Shown here piece by piece: positions 1 to 12,590 of a DNA stretch of 64,000 bases (the stretch's first letter is position 1; each line of letters starts with the position of its first letter). The notes beneath the pieces were generated by a model, which was not told the DNA's origin, ran no database searches, and saw nothing but the letters and a program-made list of their open reading frames with translations. The stretch is from Drosophila pseudoobscura (lineage: Eukaryota; Arthropoda; Insecta; Diptera; Drosophilidae): the NCBI RefSeq assembly GCF_009870125.1, contig NC_046680.1, positions 9,300,001 to 9,364,000 on the forward strand, given 5' to 3'. Made by a program: the position numbers and the translations under genes.

Positions 1-3000
1 ATGGGCAGGGCGGGTGGGCCTGGGGGCCCTGGGTGGCGGAAGCAATGCAAATTCCCCGAGCAAACAACAGTCGAAACACCGAGAAAGGCCCATCTGTTCC
101 GGACTGTTCCGACAATTGTGAACAGTCAACAAGGCGAATCAATAAATTCCGACTTTATTATGATAATTTTTCGTGACAAATTGCTGAAGAGTGGTTCGGG
201 GAGTGAATTAAATGTCCCGAGGGGCTTGGGATAGGCTTGAACTTTGTCCAAATATTTGCAGCATTAAATGAGCAACGCAAACACTTCACACATGCTCCAG
301 ACTTTAACCCTTTTCTTGCGGCGAGGACACTTGCAAGGGACGACTCCTTCGCATCGCTGCCAGCGCATCCTCCCCCTCTAGTAGAGGGCTTGTGGGCGTG
401 CCCGTGGGGCACCTGAAGCCTCGCCTGAAGAACCTCTCCAGTGTGCTTCATTAATGGCATTTACTGTACCTTCGGTTGCGGAATAACTCGACACTCGTAC
501 TAATTGTCGCCGCCGAGCATCCCGAATGAAAGATGAGTCGCTTTCCCTTTTGTGTGTCTAATGAGATTTTCCCCGGATAGAACCATTGATATATACGTAC
601 GTAAATAGTATATATAAAGATGGGGGAGTCATGTTCAGACGGGGATTCCGATGCCGATTCGGTTTTGGTTTCGGGCGAAAGGTGCAGCAGGCAGACAAAG
701 GAACAGGAGGCGTCGATCCGTAATTCATAAGAGCATTGAAAAGGCAGTAACAGTAACAGTCACTGTCTCAGTCTCAGTCCCAGTCTCCCTTTATCTGTAT
801 CCATCAAGATGATGTCTTCATCCTGGTTCTGGTTCTGATTCTGGCTCGGTTTCTGGCTGTGGCTCAGAAAAGGAGGGCGTGGCTATTGTGGTTGCGTCTC
901 GGTGCTAAAGAGACTCGCCTCTTCTGGGGTGTCCCTTAGTCCGTCAGTCCCTCGGATTCGGATTAACAAAAGCACTCAGCCAACTCCGATTCTGATTCTA
1001 GAGACATTTCCGCTGCTGTTTCTGTTTCTGTTTCTCTTTCAGTTTGTGGCATTGTTATTCTTGCCCACAGACCGCATGGATTTACAGATTTTGAAAACGG
1101 ATTAGACGGAAAGACGGGGAATGGAATGCATTAAATGCTCTCGCTGCCCATAATATTCATGAGGACGGCTGGCTGGCTGGCTGGCAGATTTTCCATGCGA
1201 TTACTGAAACTCCATGTAAACGGTTTTTCGCCCCGATAGCATCGTACATCGTATATCGTACCCATCGATGATGGGTAATCTGTACAAATTCTGGTTGTTT
1301 ATAATGACATATTCCCCCGATAGCTGTGACTGGGTGTAAATAAAACTGTTCAAAGTTTGTTGAGAGAATTAAAAAGCACTTTCCTTCGACAGATAGAGGG
1401 ATAGAATCCCTTGGTAGCTGCAGCAATTGGAAAACTTAATTTGAGATGCATTAAGTTAATCGGCCAGCGGTTGCCTTCATTCGAACTAATTAAACTAAAT
1501 TGCTATTCCAATTTTCCACTTGCTGGCGAAAAGATGCCTTCGGACAGACCATCCTCCTCCCATCATCAACATCATCATCTCGTTTAGAAAATTGAGGCTG
1601 CCCGACTGAGCTTTCCCATTGAAATCATCTCTTGTTGGGAGATTGAAAAATCGTATTGAATTACTGAAACAAAAGTGAAATAGGGAGACCATAGACCTAG
1701 GAAAATTGAAGTTAAATCACAATCCATAATGTTGCCAAATGTGCGATGCTTTCCATGTTCCATGGTCCCAGCTCTATTGTGTCTTCCCCAGCGATTCCCG
1801 ATTGAATTATGAATTAATAAAGATGTTTGCCCGCAGGCCAGATTTGGGTTACGCCAGCCAAAAGACAAAAGGGGAACCCCGGAACCCAAGTTCTCTGGCT
1901 AGAGAGAGACAGAGTCCAACCCCTATGGAAATGTTCTGTGCGTTCGTTCTGTTCTCTTTGGCTGTGGCTCTGGCTGTGGCCGGGCTGATGCTGTTTTGGC
2001 TTTTTGGTTTTTTGGATTTTGGGCAAAAACACACATACAAATCCGTTACAACAACATGCGTGTAACTTGAGGATGCACTTTTCCTGCTGCTGCCCCTTTT
2101 ATTGAAAGATAATTGGGTTCGCCAGGCGATGGGAAAGGAGGGCAGGACCCGGCCGACCAGACAGGCGTAAAGAACGGACGTTCCCCCAAACCTACGATTC
2201 GCAATTCAATTGAGATTCAAATTCACTTACCCCCACCTTTCGTCGGAATCAACTTATTATATTTCAAATGGAAGTATCTGACACATCACCGCCATCATTC
2301 GTAACACCCTCATCCAAGCCCAGTCCCAGTCCCAGTCCTGAAGGCTTTTGACGTGTAAATGTTATCTCTTTTACAAATTAAGCCCGACTACGTTTCCTAT
2401 GCCGGATTTTGGGATTCGGCGATGGCCTTGTGGTGGCTTTTCGTGTACATACGCGCGTATCGTGTATCTGTGGATGTGCGGCTGTGCGTGCACCACCCTC
2501 GCCCTCCCGCCAGACCGCTCGAATCCAAAAAATGTCCAACAATTAAATGTAATTTGAACTTACTGACATGAGCGTTAACGCTCCCATGCGAGATTGTGCG
2601 AGGAAGAAGTGGCAACAGCGGGGGCCGGGGCCCAAATAAATCTGCTTCGGGGATCACCAAGAAGTGGATAGATAATATTTGAGAGCCGTTGCTTTGTTAA
2701 TTATTTCCCTCGCACAGATTAACGCAAGAAATTTATTTCAATTTGAAGATCAAATTCGAGGGTCTTAGAATATTTACTGGTATGTATGTACATATGTATA
2801 ATATCCATTATTGGTTCATTTTGGAGCTGCATTCCGAATACTCGTTTCAAAAGCATCTCCGTTCCTTTGGAGCAGAGCAATTTGTGGAGATTAAGCCACC
2901 CGTACGGCGGCTTCCAAACGGTGTAGAGTGTCGCCCAAAGTGTCAATGGAACTTTTTAATCATCCATTGGTTAAATTCCCCCCATATCGACCTTACTCCG

Positions 3001-4387
3001 CTCTGTGGCAGCCTCTAATCGGTTTAGGTTCGCCTGCCGCACACACTCACCCACACGCGGCGATACACGGCAGGGAGGGAGGGGGAACGATGCACATGTC
3101 GCACAGGAGAAAATGATCCAATCCAACCGATGGATGACCAGACCCCAAAGGAAGACCGCAACTTGTGGGAGTTTAGTGGTGAGCCTCTTACACCCGGCCA
3201 AAAAAGAAATATCTGCCAAAATTCTTGAAAAAGAGTTGATTTTTAGCAGTTTTTAGCAGGCCCGTCCTGCCTTGGAGGTGTCACTCTCATGGCTGACGTC
3301 ATAGATCGTCAAACGCCGTTTCAAAACGCATCTGCATGTGTGCGTTTGGGTATCTGTGTGTTCATGCATACATATATGTATGTATGTATGTATGGGCGAT
3401 ACGTATGCCAAATCGGCTTAAGGGCAAGTTATCGGCATTTGAAAATAAAAACAAGCGCATTATTGACACCAACCCGAACAGCATAGATTTAGCCTGCCCA
3501 GCGATTTTGATATGTGCAAATACACTGAGAGAAACACAGGAAGAATCTTAATTTGAAATACAATTTTTTGACTAGGGAATACCTTTGTGAATACCCGTAG
3601 CTTTAGCTATTATTTGAGACTGTAGACAATTTCAACAAGAGAAGGGTGTACGCAACTTCCCACAGAATTTTTTCAGTGTAGCCCATCGGCAGCCCATCGA
3701 CGGCAATGCTTCTGGCAGGCTGGAAATAAGGATGACGATGTCAAAGCCTCCGTCTGTCTGCCTGTCAATACGTTTTCCATTTGTCGCCTCTAATGACACA
3801 CATATTTAGGTGTTAATCGCCTCATTGGAACGCTGGCAGCGGATTTGCTCGCATTGTTGTCCGCTGCGGCGGAGTCGGGGTTTTAGGCTCAGGCTACGGC
3901 AACGGCAACGGCAACGGCTCCGGATCGGCCCCAGAGTCGGTCTTAGGGTAAATATTGATGCTGCGATTATAACTATTGATGCGTTCACAATGGAGTTGCC
4001 GGGCATTATCCGCAGCCGATCAGCCAGCTAGATCTGCCTCTCTGTCACTCTGCCTATCTTTCTCTCTCTCTCTCTGCCGATTAGTCGTGACCGGCGACTC
4101 AGTCAATCGTGTTTTGGCTTTATGGCACATTATCCCCTAAATCGCAAACAAAACTGCAAACAAATTGCCGCAAAGCAAGACCACCGAAAAAAAAAAGGAA
4201 CGAATAAGGAAGGAAAGCCGAAAACATATGGGATCGGGGCAACCAGAGCATATGCTCGGAATCCGGATTGGGATTGGGATCGTGAAGGTATTAGAAAAAT
4301 TGTCAAATGGCTTCAGTGGCGACGGAAGTGAGCTGCCAATGATACCATAGTCGTCTCTTTCTCTCCCTCTCTCTCTCTCTCTTGCAG
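1..4387. other. Intron-like non-coding region with simple repeats
   Basis: No convincing coding exon is visible here. The stretch is AT-rich with scattered (GTAT)n tracts (for example near 3370-3392), CT-rich tracts and short reading frames that lack codon bias or splice sites. If the two plus-strand exons downstream are real, this is probably intron of that gene, whose earlier exons lie left of the window. A (CT)n run at about 4357-4384 forms the polypyrimidine tract of the candidate acceptor at 4386-4387. Confidence 0.4.
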
Positions 4388-4426
4388 GGTTGTTTGATTA
4401 AGTCGTTCGTAGGTTTGTACAAACGA
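4388..4426 (+). CDS. Candidate 39-base micro-exon of an unidentified plus-strand gene
   Basis: A long CT-rich tract ending in TTGCAG directly precedes a 39-base segment that ends at a consensus GTATGT donor. Only one of its three frames is open, encoding GCLIKSFVGLYKR. It starts and ends on whole codons (phase 0), which matches the phase-0 start of the candidate terminal exon at 5508. The intron between them would be 1,081 bases. I do not recognise the peptide. The exon is inferred from splice signals, an open frame and matching phase, and transcript evidence is absent. A chance arrangement remains possible. Confidence 0.42.
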
Positions 4427-5507
4427 GTATGTATGCGAAAGATTTGCAAAATATTCTGTCTATTGACGAATATATTTTTGTATTATACTAAAATGGTTCC
4501 AAAAAAACGTAATTCCATATCATTTTAAATACATGCAAATATGTATATAATTGGGCTATTAACTATATTCCCATGCAATGACTGATATCAAATCTCCTTC
4601 ATTTTCGTTTCGAGCAATATCAGTTACACAGTAAAAATGACCTCAACAAATCAATTAATAAGTAAATATGTCCATCTTTACAATTGCTTATCAATTGCTC
4701 TCAACCACTTAATAATATGTATGCATATGTATAATCCATGATTCGTATCTTAATCAACACATTTAATGAGATTCTCGAATTTTAGTTTTGAGTTGAGCTA
4801 GGACCATAGGAATCCATGTTTTCAATGCATTCATTTACATTTTTGATGACATCCCGACGGGGGTTTGCCATTTATGGATTTATATAATTGGGACTCCACT
4901 TTTAATCAGGGAATGCCATGAATGTAAGAATGTGGTTGTATTGCAGACACCGACATCATTCATCCTTATCATATTTACATACATATGTATGTTTATTAAC
5001 GTGTATCTGAGATTGATTGCTTGGATCCATTGGGTATCATATGTATAGGTATGTACATATATATGTATGTATGTATATCTGTGTTTTTATTTGTCTACTT
5101 CCAAGAACTTTTGGACTGCTATGACGATGTCAGATGTCTAATCTAACACATACATACGTTATTAATTGTTCATCTTTTATCCTAGCTTATTCAAAGCTAA
5201 ATTCAAAAATATGTAGACACGCAACGTTGTAGGGAATTATGTATGTAATGAAAAAAAGGATGTTAAAAGTCAATATTCGATACGTTTAATAATGCTAAAA
5301 ACAGGACTCTTACACCTTTCTATATTTTACAGTTTTTATCCAAAACTACTTCTTATATCTATTTACTTGCTCCATTCATTCATAAATACATACATACCTA
5401 CTTTTACTTTCTCATTTTTTCAGTTCTTTTTTAACCAATAAAAACCGTTTTCTCTTTCCTTTTCTCGCTTGATTTTGATTGGCTAACAACGTTTTGCACA
5501 TTAACAG

Positions 5508-5606
5508 ATCTCTGTGAATCTTAACAGCGACGAACTGCTTGTGCCCCAAAGCAAGTGGTTCTGTGAACTGCTTGCAAGTACTGAAGCCACTGCTTGCTAC
5601 CGTTAG
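5508..5606 (+). CDS. Candidate C-terminal coding exon of an unidentified plus-strand gene
   Basis: The segment follows an excellent acceptor: a GGCTAAC branch-point-like motif at 5481-5487, then TTAACAG ending at 5507. It is open for 32 codons in one frame only, since both other frames hit a stop within a few codons. It ends in TAG at 5604-5606. Codon choice is typical of fly genes (CTG, AAG, GAC, AAC, AGC). A canonical AATAAA follows 18 bases later. The encoded tail includes LLVPQSKWFCELLAST, which I do not recognise. Convergent with the zinc-finger gene to its right. The upstream exons are outside the window, apart from a possible micro-exon at 4388-4426. Confidence 0.5.
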   Translation: MSVNLNSDELLVPQSKWFCELLASTEATACYR

Positions 5607-5624
5607 AGATTTGAAATGTCCTCA

Positions 5625-5630
5625 AATAAA
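5625..5630 (+). promoter_or_regulatory. Poly(A) signal AATAAA of the candidate terminal exon
   Basis: Canonical AATAAA 18 bases after the TAG at 5604-5606. It supports the view that 5508-5606 ends a real plus-strand transcript with a very short 3' UTR. Confidence 0.45.
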
Positions 5631-5639
5631 ACGCCTTGC

Positions 5640-8150
5640 TTTGTTGTTTTCAACCATTTTTATTTCTAAAAAATTAACATGCCTTTTTGTTGTAGCTATA
5701 ATTATAATCACTAATTAAGTAAATGTTTTGCTTCTGCATTTGGTGTTTTTTCCACTTTCATTTTTCTCTTTTATCGATTTAATTCTATTAAAATTCAACA
5801 CGAAGTTCAGCTAAAAATTGCTCAATCGTTATATTCAACGTTATACGCCTTTGATTTCGAAATGGATTGGTTTTTTATAACAACTGGATGCTAGTTTATT
5901 AACAAAGTTCAATGCGCACGCAGGCGTACGTGTATGTATAAAAACAAAAACATAATTAATCCCTAGGATAGATTACTGAATATATGTATACTATATTAAA
6001 TGAACACAACAAACCATTTTTACACAAGGGAATTGGCTAGAGAAGAGCAACAGATTGTAAAAAACGATTACCATATCTAGAAGAAGAAGATAAAATGTAC
6101 AATGCGCTAACAGAGATGAGAAACAAATAAAAAGTCGAACAAAAATCTCCGACTAATGATTAATTCTAACTAAGTGTAAAGATCATCAACAACCGAAAGA
6201 GAAGAACGTACACATTGGGGATGGGTTTAGCTTACGTTCCTTATCTTCTTCATTTTTTACACAGATTTTTTATGAATAAGTGGTTTACTTTCGCTATCAG
6301 GCCTAGAAATTTGTGAACATCATGGACGGATGTTAATCTGAAGTAAAAATTTTGCGCACAGTGACGCCTTGCTGACTGCATACAGCCCGCGACGGGTTTA
6401 TAGTGGGGCAGGAGGTAGGAGAGAATGGAACTGGGAACGGGAAGAGGGAGAGGGGCAAGGAATTAGGGGAATATTGTAAATTTTGATTTACACTAAAGTT
6501 AACTATACTAATCAACAGCTTCGTGACCCGTTGGCTTCTCCATTTTGTTTCCTTTGTACAGTGTTCGCGCACACGTGCTCGTATCATGGATGTATATCTA
6601 CCTCTATATACTTGTCAGTATATTTATAAATGTGTGTGTGTGTGTGTGTGTTTGTATGTGTGTGTACTTATGTAATGCTATATCATAGGCATCTAAGGCA
6701 TAGTTTTTATCTAAACAATAAGGTTTTCATTTCATGTTAATCCATGTTTCAGTTTACCAATTATTTACAACAATTTCGTATCACAATTGTAATTTTTGCA
6801 TGTTCTTTGCGTTTTGCTTGTTTCAAAAAAGGTTGCTATGCTTTGGACACACAGTGGGCGTTGTATGCAAACTGTTGAGCAGCACTGTGCGGATATACAT
6901 ATTCGAAATGTTACTTTTGCTACGTTGCCGTTACTTCATTGCTTCTTTTTATTGCTTTCTTTGCTGCTTTTGTTTTGTTTTTGCTTTGTTTTTGATTTGT
7001 TTTTTGTTAAGTAAAAGTAACGATTATAATAATTGAATTCAAAATTCGTTAACCTCTTGCTAAGCTAAAACAAACTGTTTCTATGTCTGTATCGGTATCT
7101 GTATTTGCATCTATGTATGTATCTGTACCTGTGTTAGTGTGAGTGAGGGTCTTGTATATAACCTGGCTATGTGTGTGTGTTTATATATATCCTGTTTTAC
7201 ATATATGTAACGTTGCTTATATTGCTTTTCATATAGATCTGTATAATTAAACTTGTTGCTGTTCTATTAAACTCTGAAAACATAACAAATTTAAAGCCTT
7301 TGATGAACATGTTTAGGCATTTTGATGTACATACGAGTATGCATGCATATGTATGTTGTGCATATACGATGCTATGTTCGATGTGTGTATATGATGAGTG
7401 GAGGCCGGATGGTCTGCCCAGTTTAAAACCATAAATTGCCACCTTTGAGGCGTCCCGTAACTACAATGCACTAAACCGACTTAAGATCACTTACGTCACA
7501 GGAAAGTACTGTACTTTTTACGTATTCCATTTACATATCGCATCATGACGTAAGTGTTGCTGCCAGTTGAACCGGCTGGAAATTATTGCCAAGACTTAAA
7601 GACTAAAACTACTAAACCTAATGCATAATAACACTACATAACAGGGTTCGGTTCGGTTCGTATCTGTTCGGGGAAGATATTCAACATCATATTCTGTTGT
7701 TTCTGTTTCTGTTTGTTTCTTTTCCTTGTCACGTTAAACGTTCATGTAAAGTTTCGATTCGTTAAGGGATAAGGTAACTACGTAGCTCTCATTCCATGCT
7801 GCCTCGCCTGCAGAGGCTCCGCATGCAGGTCATAAAAATATGATGAGTGTTATCTCTATATATAACTATATATGTATAATGTAGATGTAAACGTAGATCT
7901 AGATGTACAACTAGATGGTAGGTGTATAATCATTTGCTCTGAGCGTAACTGTGTGCCTGGTTGTGGAAAATCTCTCAAAATTGAGCTAAGTAAATATTCG
8001 GAATAAGCATTCGCTTTCGCATTCGAATTCGCATTTGCTCTCGCATCCGTGTCCAGGTGTGGAGGTTCTCTCCTCCTGCGCCAGACCCCACCCACCACCC
8101 CACCAAAGTGCCAGCAAGCAGGCTTAGATGCCGCTGGCGAACTGTGGCTG
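5640..8150 (-). other. Probable long 3' UTR and downstream sequence of the zinc-finger gene
   Basis: About 2.5 kb without a convincing reading frame lies downstream of the zinc-finger stop codon. It is AT-rich with a perfect (TG)10 run at 6631-6650 and other GT-rich tracts. On the minus strand an AATAAA lies at 5659-5664, and other TTTATT occurrences exist, so the actual 3' end cannot be fixed. Long 3' UTRs are common in neural fly transcription-factor genes. This assignment is inference. Confidence 0.35.
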
Positions 8151-10538
8151 CTATTGATGACTCTTGCTCAACAGATGAGCATTGAAGTCGTAGACGTTGT
8201 TCAGCTGTTCGCCGCAGATGTTGCACTTCCACGGATTGCTCTCGCAGTGGCAGCCCTTGTGGAGGAAGTAGAGCGTCTCGTCGGGGAACTCGATGCCGCA
8301 GAAGTGGCAGGTGAGAATGAGCTTGCGATTCAGCAGATCCCCATCCTGCCCCGTCGACGTGATCGTGCCGTTGCAGATCTGTGTGGAGCCGGACCCGTTG
8401 CTGGGATTCGGCACCGCTGATGCGGGCGTGCCACCGCCGTTACTGCTGCTGTTTACGCCACCCGATCCAGAACCCGAACCCGACCCATTGCTGAGACTGT
8501 TCGACAGCACGCTGTTGTTCTCCAGGGGTGTGGCATTCCGTGTGATCCGGTTGTTGGCCTTGGCGCATATTCGACGTTTCAGATCCTCTCGCAGGAGAGA
8601 TTTCAATGGTGAGACCTGGTCAAAAGTCAACAAAAAAACCATCGTAAAGATCGTTGGATAATAGGATAATGATCGTCCGATCTACCCACCTTAATCAGTG
8701 AGGTTCTGTTGTTGTTGTTGTTGCTGTTGTTGCTGCTGTGGTTGGAAGATTGTTCTGTGTCGCTGCTGGGATCGCTGCCGTTGACCTGCAACTTTTTGTC
8801 CACATCCTCTGTCATTGGCTCCTGCATTAAAACGAGTACATATTAGCCTATGATCGTTCGGTAGATCCACCCTATCTCTAACACTCACCTGCTTGATTGG
8901 TATCAGACTGATCGAGGGCGTTATGTGATTCTCGTGGTGGTGGTGATGGTGATGGTGGTGATGCTGGAGATGGCTCTTGAGGCTCGTCGTTGTCGTGGTG
9001 CTCGACGTGATGGGTGTGGCCTTTGTGTTGCAGTCCATGGGCAGCTGAAGCTCCACCGGCGACTGCATGATCAGGGCGCGATCTTTCACCTTCTCCGCAT
9101 TGGACTCGCTGTTTCCATTGCTAATCACACTAATTGTGTTGTTGTTGTTGTGGCTGTTGCAATTGTTGTTGTTACTGCTGCTGCTGCAGTTGTTGTTGCT
9201 GTTGTTGATGTTGTTATTGTTGTTGCCCTGCAATGCAGATTCACGCCAAACGCAAATCAGCTGTGGGGGCTTACAATAAGCAAGGGGGATTGGTGGAGGA
9301 GATGCTCGAGTGGAACTTACGTTGAATAGCTCCGTGTTCCCGTTCTCGCTTAGCGTGGAGATCTCCACGTGCGGCGTGAGGAAGTGCATGGGCGGTGTGG
9401 CGTTCTCCAGGGAGCGCATCGACTCCCCGCTGTCGCTCTGATGACTGGCAGGAGGAGGCGCCACCGAGGACGACTGCTGCTGCTGCTGTTGCTGCTGGGC
9501 TGTAACGGGCACGGGAACGGGAACGGGACTCATGCCGGGCGGGACATAGCTGGCAGCAGCCGCAGCCGCCGCCGCCGAAGCCTGCGACTCGAGCGCCAGA
9601 AGCAGGGAGGATGTGCCGCCGGGCCCCGGGTTGTCCAGGTCGATCCCATGCCGGTTAAAGAAGTGGATGCGCAGCGATTTCATGGACCCAGCCCGGTAGC
9701 TGCAGAGAGGGCAGGTCTTGACCAGATCGTGCTGGCCGACGTGCTCGTTCTGGAAGTGGGCGCGCATCGCGATCTGCCGCTGGAAGCCGCGATTGCAGAT
9801 GGGGCAGTGGTAGGGCAGCGTCTTGGTGTGGGTGGTAAAGTGCTCGGCCAGGTGGTCCTTGCGGAAGAATCGCTTCTGGCAGACTCGGCACTCGTACGGC
9901 TTCACGCCCGTGTGCCGCATCTTGTGGCGCCGCATATTGGCTCCGTTGGAGAACTTCATATTGCACACGTCGCACTCGAAGACCTTCCTGGAGCTGCTGC
10001 TGTTGCCACTGCCATTGCCCGCCGGCGAGGAGCTGGCCGAGGAGCTGGACCCCCCGACGTTGTCCGACGATGGCTTTCCAGTGTCCATGTGGCTGAGGCT
10101 CATGTTCTCCGGCTCCCCCAGATCCTCGCTCTTCAGACGGACCGAGGCAGCTGCCGCGGCCGCAGCCGCCTGTCCGGCCAAACACTGCACCACGTGGAGG
10201 AGCAGCGAGGCCCGGGAGCTCGTTTCGAAATTGTCACATCTCTCGCAGCGGAATGTCATGGGCGGCGAGTGGGGGCCGCCAGTACTGAGATTCGTGGGGG
10301 TCGGCGTTGGCGAGCGCGGCTCCGGGAGCTCTGATTCCGAGGCGGATCCCGAGACGGACGCATCCCGATGGGCTGCAGCCTCCTTAAGGCTGCGCAGGGC
10401 CAGTGCATTGTGGTGCAACAGTGCTGCCGTGGTCGGCGTCATATCCACTATGAGGCCCCCTCCCACTGCCACCGAGGGGCTGGTGTCCTTGAGGGCCAGC
10501 TCCATGCTGCTGGCTGCAGTGCTGATCGTTTCGGCCAT
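8151..10538 (-). CDS. C2H2 zinc-finger transcription factor with Ikaros/Hunchback-type C-terminal fingers
   Basis: Four coding exons join in phase 0: 10538-9321, 9260-8889, 8821-8690 and 8615-8151, for about 728 residues. The ATG follows the acceptor ATTGCAG immediately, so at least one upstream exon is entirely untranslated. Fingers: an atypical C2HC finger at about residues 96-119 (FRCERC), then four C2H2 fingers at about 187-296 (FECDVC, YECRVC, YHCPIC, KTCPLC). These are followed by Gln-, Asn- and His-rich low-complexity sequence. The final 50 or so residues carry a closely spaced finger pair (CHFCGIEF then CNICGEQL) like the dimerisation fingers of Ikaros and Hunchback. This predicts a nuclear DNA-binding protein that dimerises through its tail. 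The first intron can be read as 60 bases or, with a second acceptor, 93 bases; both keep frame. I do not know the D. melanogaster gene with confidence. Confidence 0.85.
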
Positions 10539-10853
10539 CTGCAATGGATAATGGAGGTGGATAAGTGCCAAGATTAGTCCAAGCCCCGCCCAAAAATCGA
10601 TGACAAGTTGCGGTTTTTTTTTTGGCATTTCAAGTGCTTCTAAACCCCAAACCCCAAACCCCAGACCCAAACTCAGACTTTGACTTCGACTCTAATAAGC
10701 CAAATTGGTGTCAGCGACGAAGCTTTGCTGGTAGTAGAGGTACGGGCGGTGATGGAGGAGGGAAAGGTGGCCAGGAGGGGGCGCGGTTGAGGGGAGACCT
10801 GCGGCGAATTCGCTAAGAACCAACAACGACCATTTTTGGGCGGCCTCCACATT

Positions 10854-10945
10854 GTGGCTCTAGCTGTGGCTGTGTCTCTGGCTGTGTCTCTGGCTGTGTC
10901 TCTTGCTGTTGTTGTTGTTGTTGTAGTTGTTGTTGTAGTTGTTGG
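10854..10945. repeat. Imperfect 12-base tandem repeat followed by (TTG)n
   Basis: Several near-identical copies of a GCTGTGTCTCTG-type unit run into a (TTG)n tract. Simple-sequence expansion in non-coding DNA. Confidence 0.8.
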
Positions 10946-12338
10946 TGGTGGCACGTTGACGCTGACTTCGTGCGGGGCCTGCTTCTATGAAAATACCAAA
11001 GTTATTGGGGCCAATTACTGGTCTTGCAGGTGGGCAATCGTTTGGACACCCATACAAAGCCAGAACAGACTGTTCGAAGATTGTGGAGACCGCGACCACA
11101 CCAACAAACACCAAAAATCATTCAAAAGTTTGTTTGCCCCAACACACAATGGGGGGATTCGCCATAGAAACTTTGACGGATCTTTAAAGAAGAGTTTTTT
11201 TTGAGAGAACTGATTCCCATGCTGTAAGTACTTAAAAGATAATACTTCACCCAATGTTTTAATATAGGTATGGTTTAAATATTTGGATACATGTATGTAT
11301 CTGTATATGTATATTGTATGGGAAATGGTAATTTACAGCAAAAACCTTTTCTAAACTAATTCTGAATGAACCTTTCACTCAAGACTTGATACAAGAAGTT
11401 TGAGTATGGTTTTGGAAGCTTTTGAGATTGAATGGATCATAGAAATATAACTCTACGAAGAATTCATCATTCATTTCTGTGTTTTGTTTTCACAAATGGA
11501 ATTCAGGTTGTGCCTTACCTGGTTCTGCATTCGAACTTTTAGTAAGTTAGTAAAATCTCAGAGACTGAAGGTTTTAAATGATTTCATAGTCTTTCAGGGA
11601 TCGTTGAGTTCAGCTTGTGCCTACGTTGTGAGTTTTCCATGTAGGCTTGCTGAGACGCGTGTCACTTTGTCTGGGTCGGGTCTGGGTCTGGGTTTGGTCT
11701 GGTGGATATTTGGCAATAGGTCAAATGTGAATACTACACACATAGGCATTTGTATATGTTCATATGTATGGTATATCGGTCAGAGTATAAATCATCATCC
11801 ATAATCATCCGCAGAGCTGGTCCGAAGCTCTTCTCGCAGCTAATTTAATTCAACCTTGAATGCTGCTTGTGCATTAGCATTAGCCAGATCACAAAAGCCA
11901 AGAGCCAAGAGCCATGGGGGACGACCTCAGCCCCAGAGCTGAAGCTATGGAGCTTCCCCATACCGACTATCACCATTCGAATGTGTGTGTGGATGTGTGT
12001 GCATTTCTGGTCAGCAGATTGAGGGCGCCTTCTCATCGCCTCATCACCATCATCATCATCATCCGCAGAGCAGATTGAAATGTGTGTCGTAGGGCCTACC
12101 CTGCCCCCCGTGTGAGAGCATAAAGATATCAACATAATTACGAATTCACTTTTCGATGCATAACAGGTTTCGCCGACTGACTCCCCTCTGGGGCCCCATT
12201 TGAATGTTTGAATGCTTGAATGTTGTAAACCTGTAAGCATTAGCCGCGGCCAGCGGGCCAGCGGGCCAGCGAAAAACTATAGCACAGAAAACGCACAAAA
12301 AGTTGGTTTGCATTTTCAGTAATTATGAGGGGCTTTCG

Positions 12339-12344
12339 GCTCTA

Positions 12345-12381
<37 letters not shown>

Positions 12382-12382
12382 C
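12339..12382. repeat. (GCTCTG)n hexanucleotide repeat
   Basis: About seven tandem copies of GCTCTG, nearly perfect apart from one variant near the start. Non-coding microsatellite or minisatellite. Confidence 0.85.
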
Positions 12383-12558
12383 ATTATAAATGCCATAGTT
12401 AGCCCGGGCCTCGAGTTGTTGCCAACCCAATGGAGTCATTGGGTCAAGTTTTAAAGTGCAACTGGGTCATGCTTTATCATTATCGTCATCATCATCATCC
12501 TCCACATCGCTGTCCACCATCTCTGGTTGGGCGACCCAACTTGGTCTTGGCTCTTTGG

Positions 12559-12590
12559 GTTCGGTGGTTCGGTGGTTCGGTGGTTCGGGG
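12559..12590. repeat. 8-base tandem repeat, unit GGTTCGGT
   Basis: Four successive copies of an 8-base unit in G/T-rich sequence. No coding role is seen. Confidence 0.75.

Noticed and set aside
9369-10551. Plus-strand frames of 321 and 242 codons opposite the zinc-finger gene
   Set aside because: They are antisense shadows of the finger exon. Composition is Arg/Leu-rich from reversed Ser/Ala/His codons.
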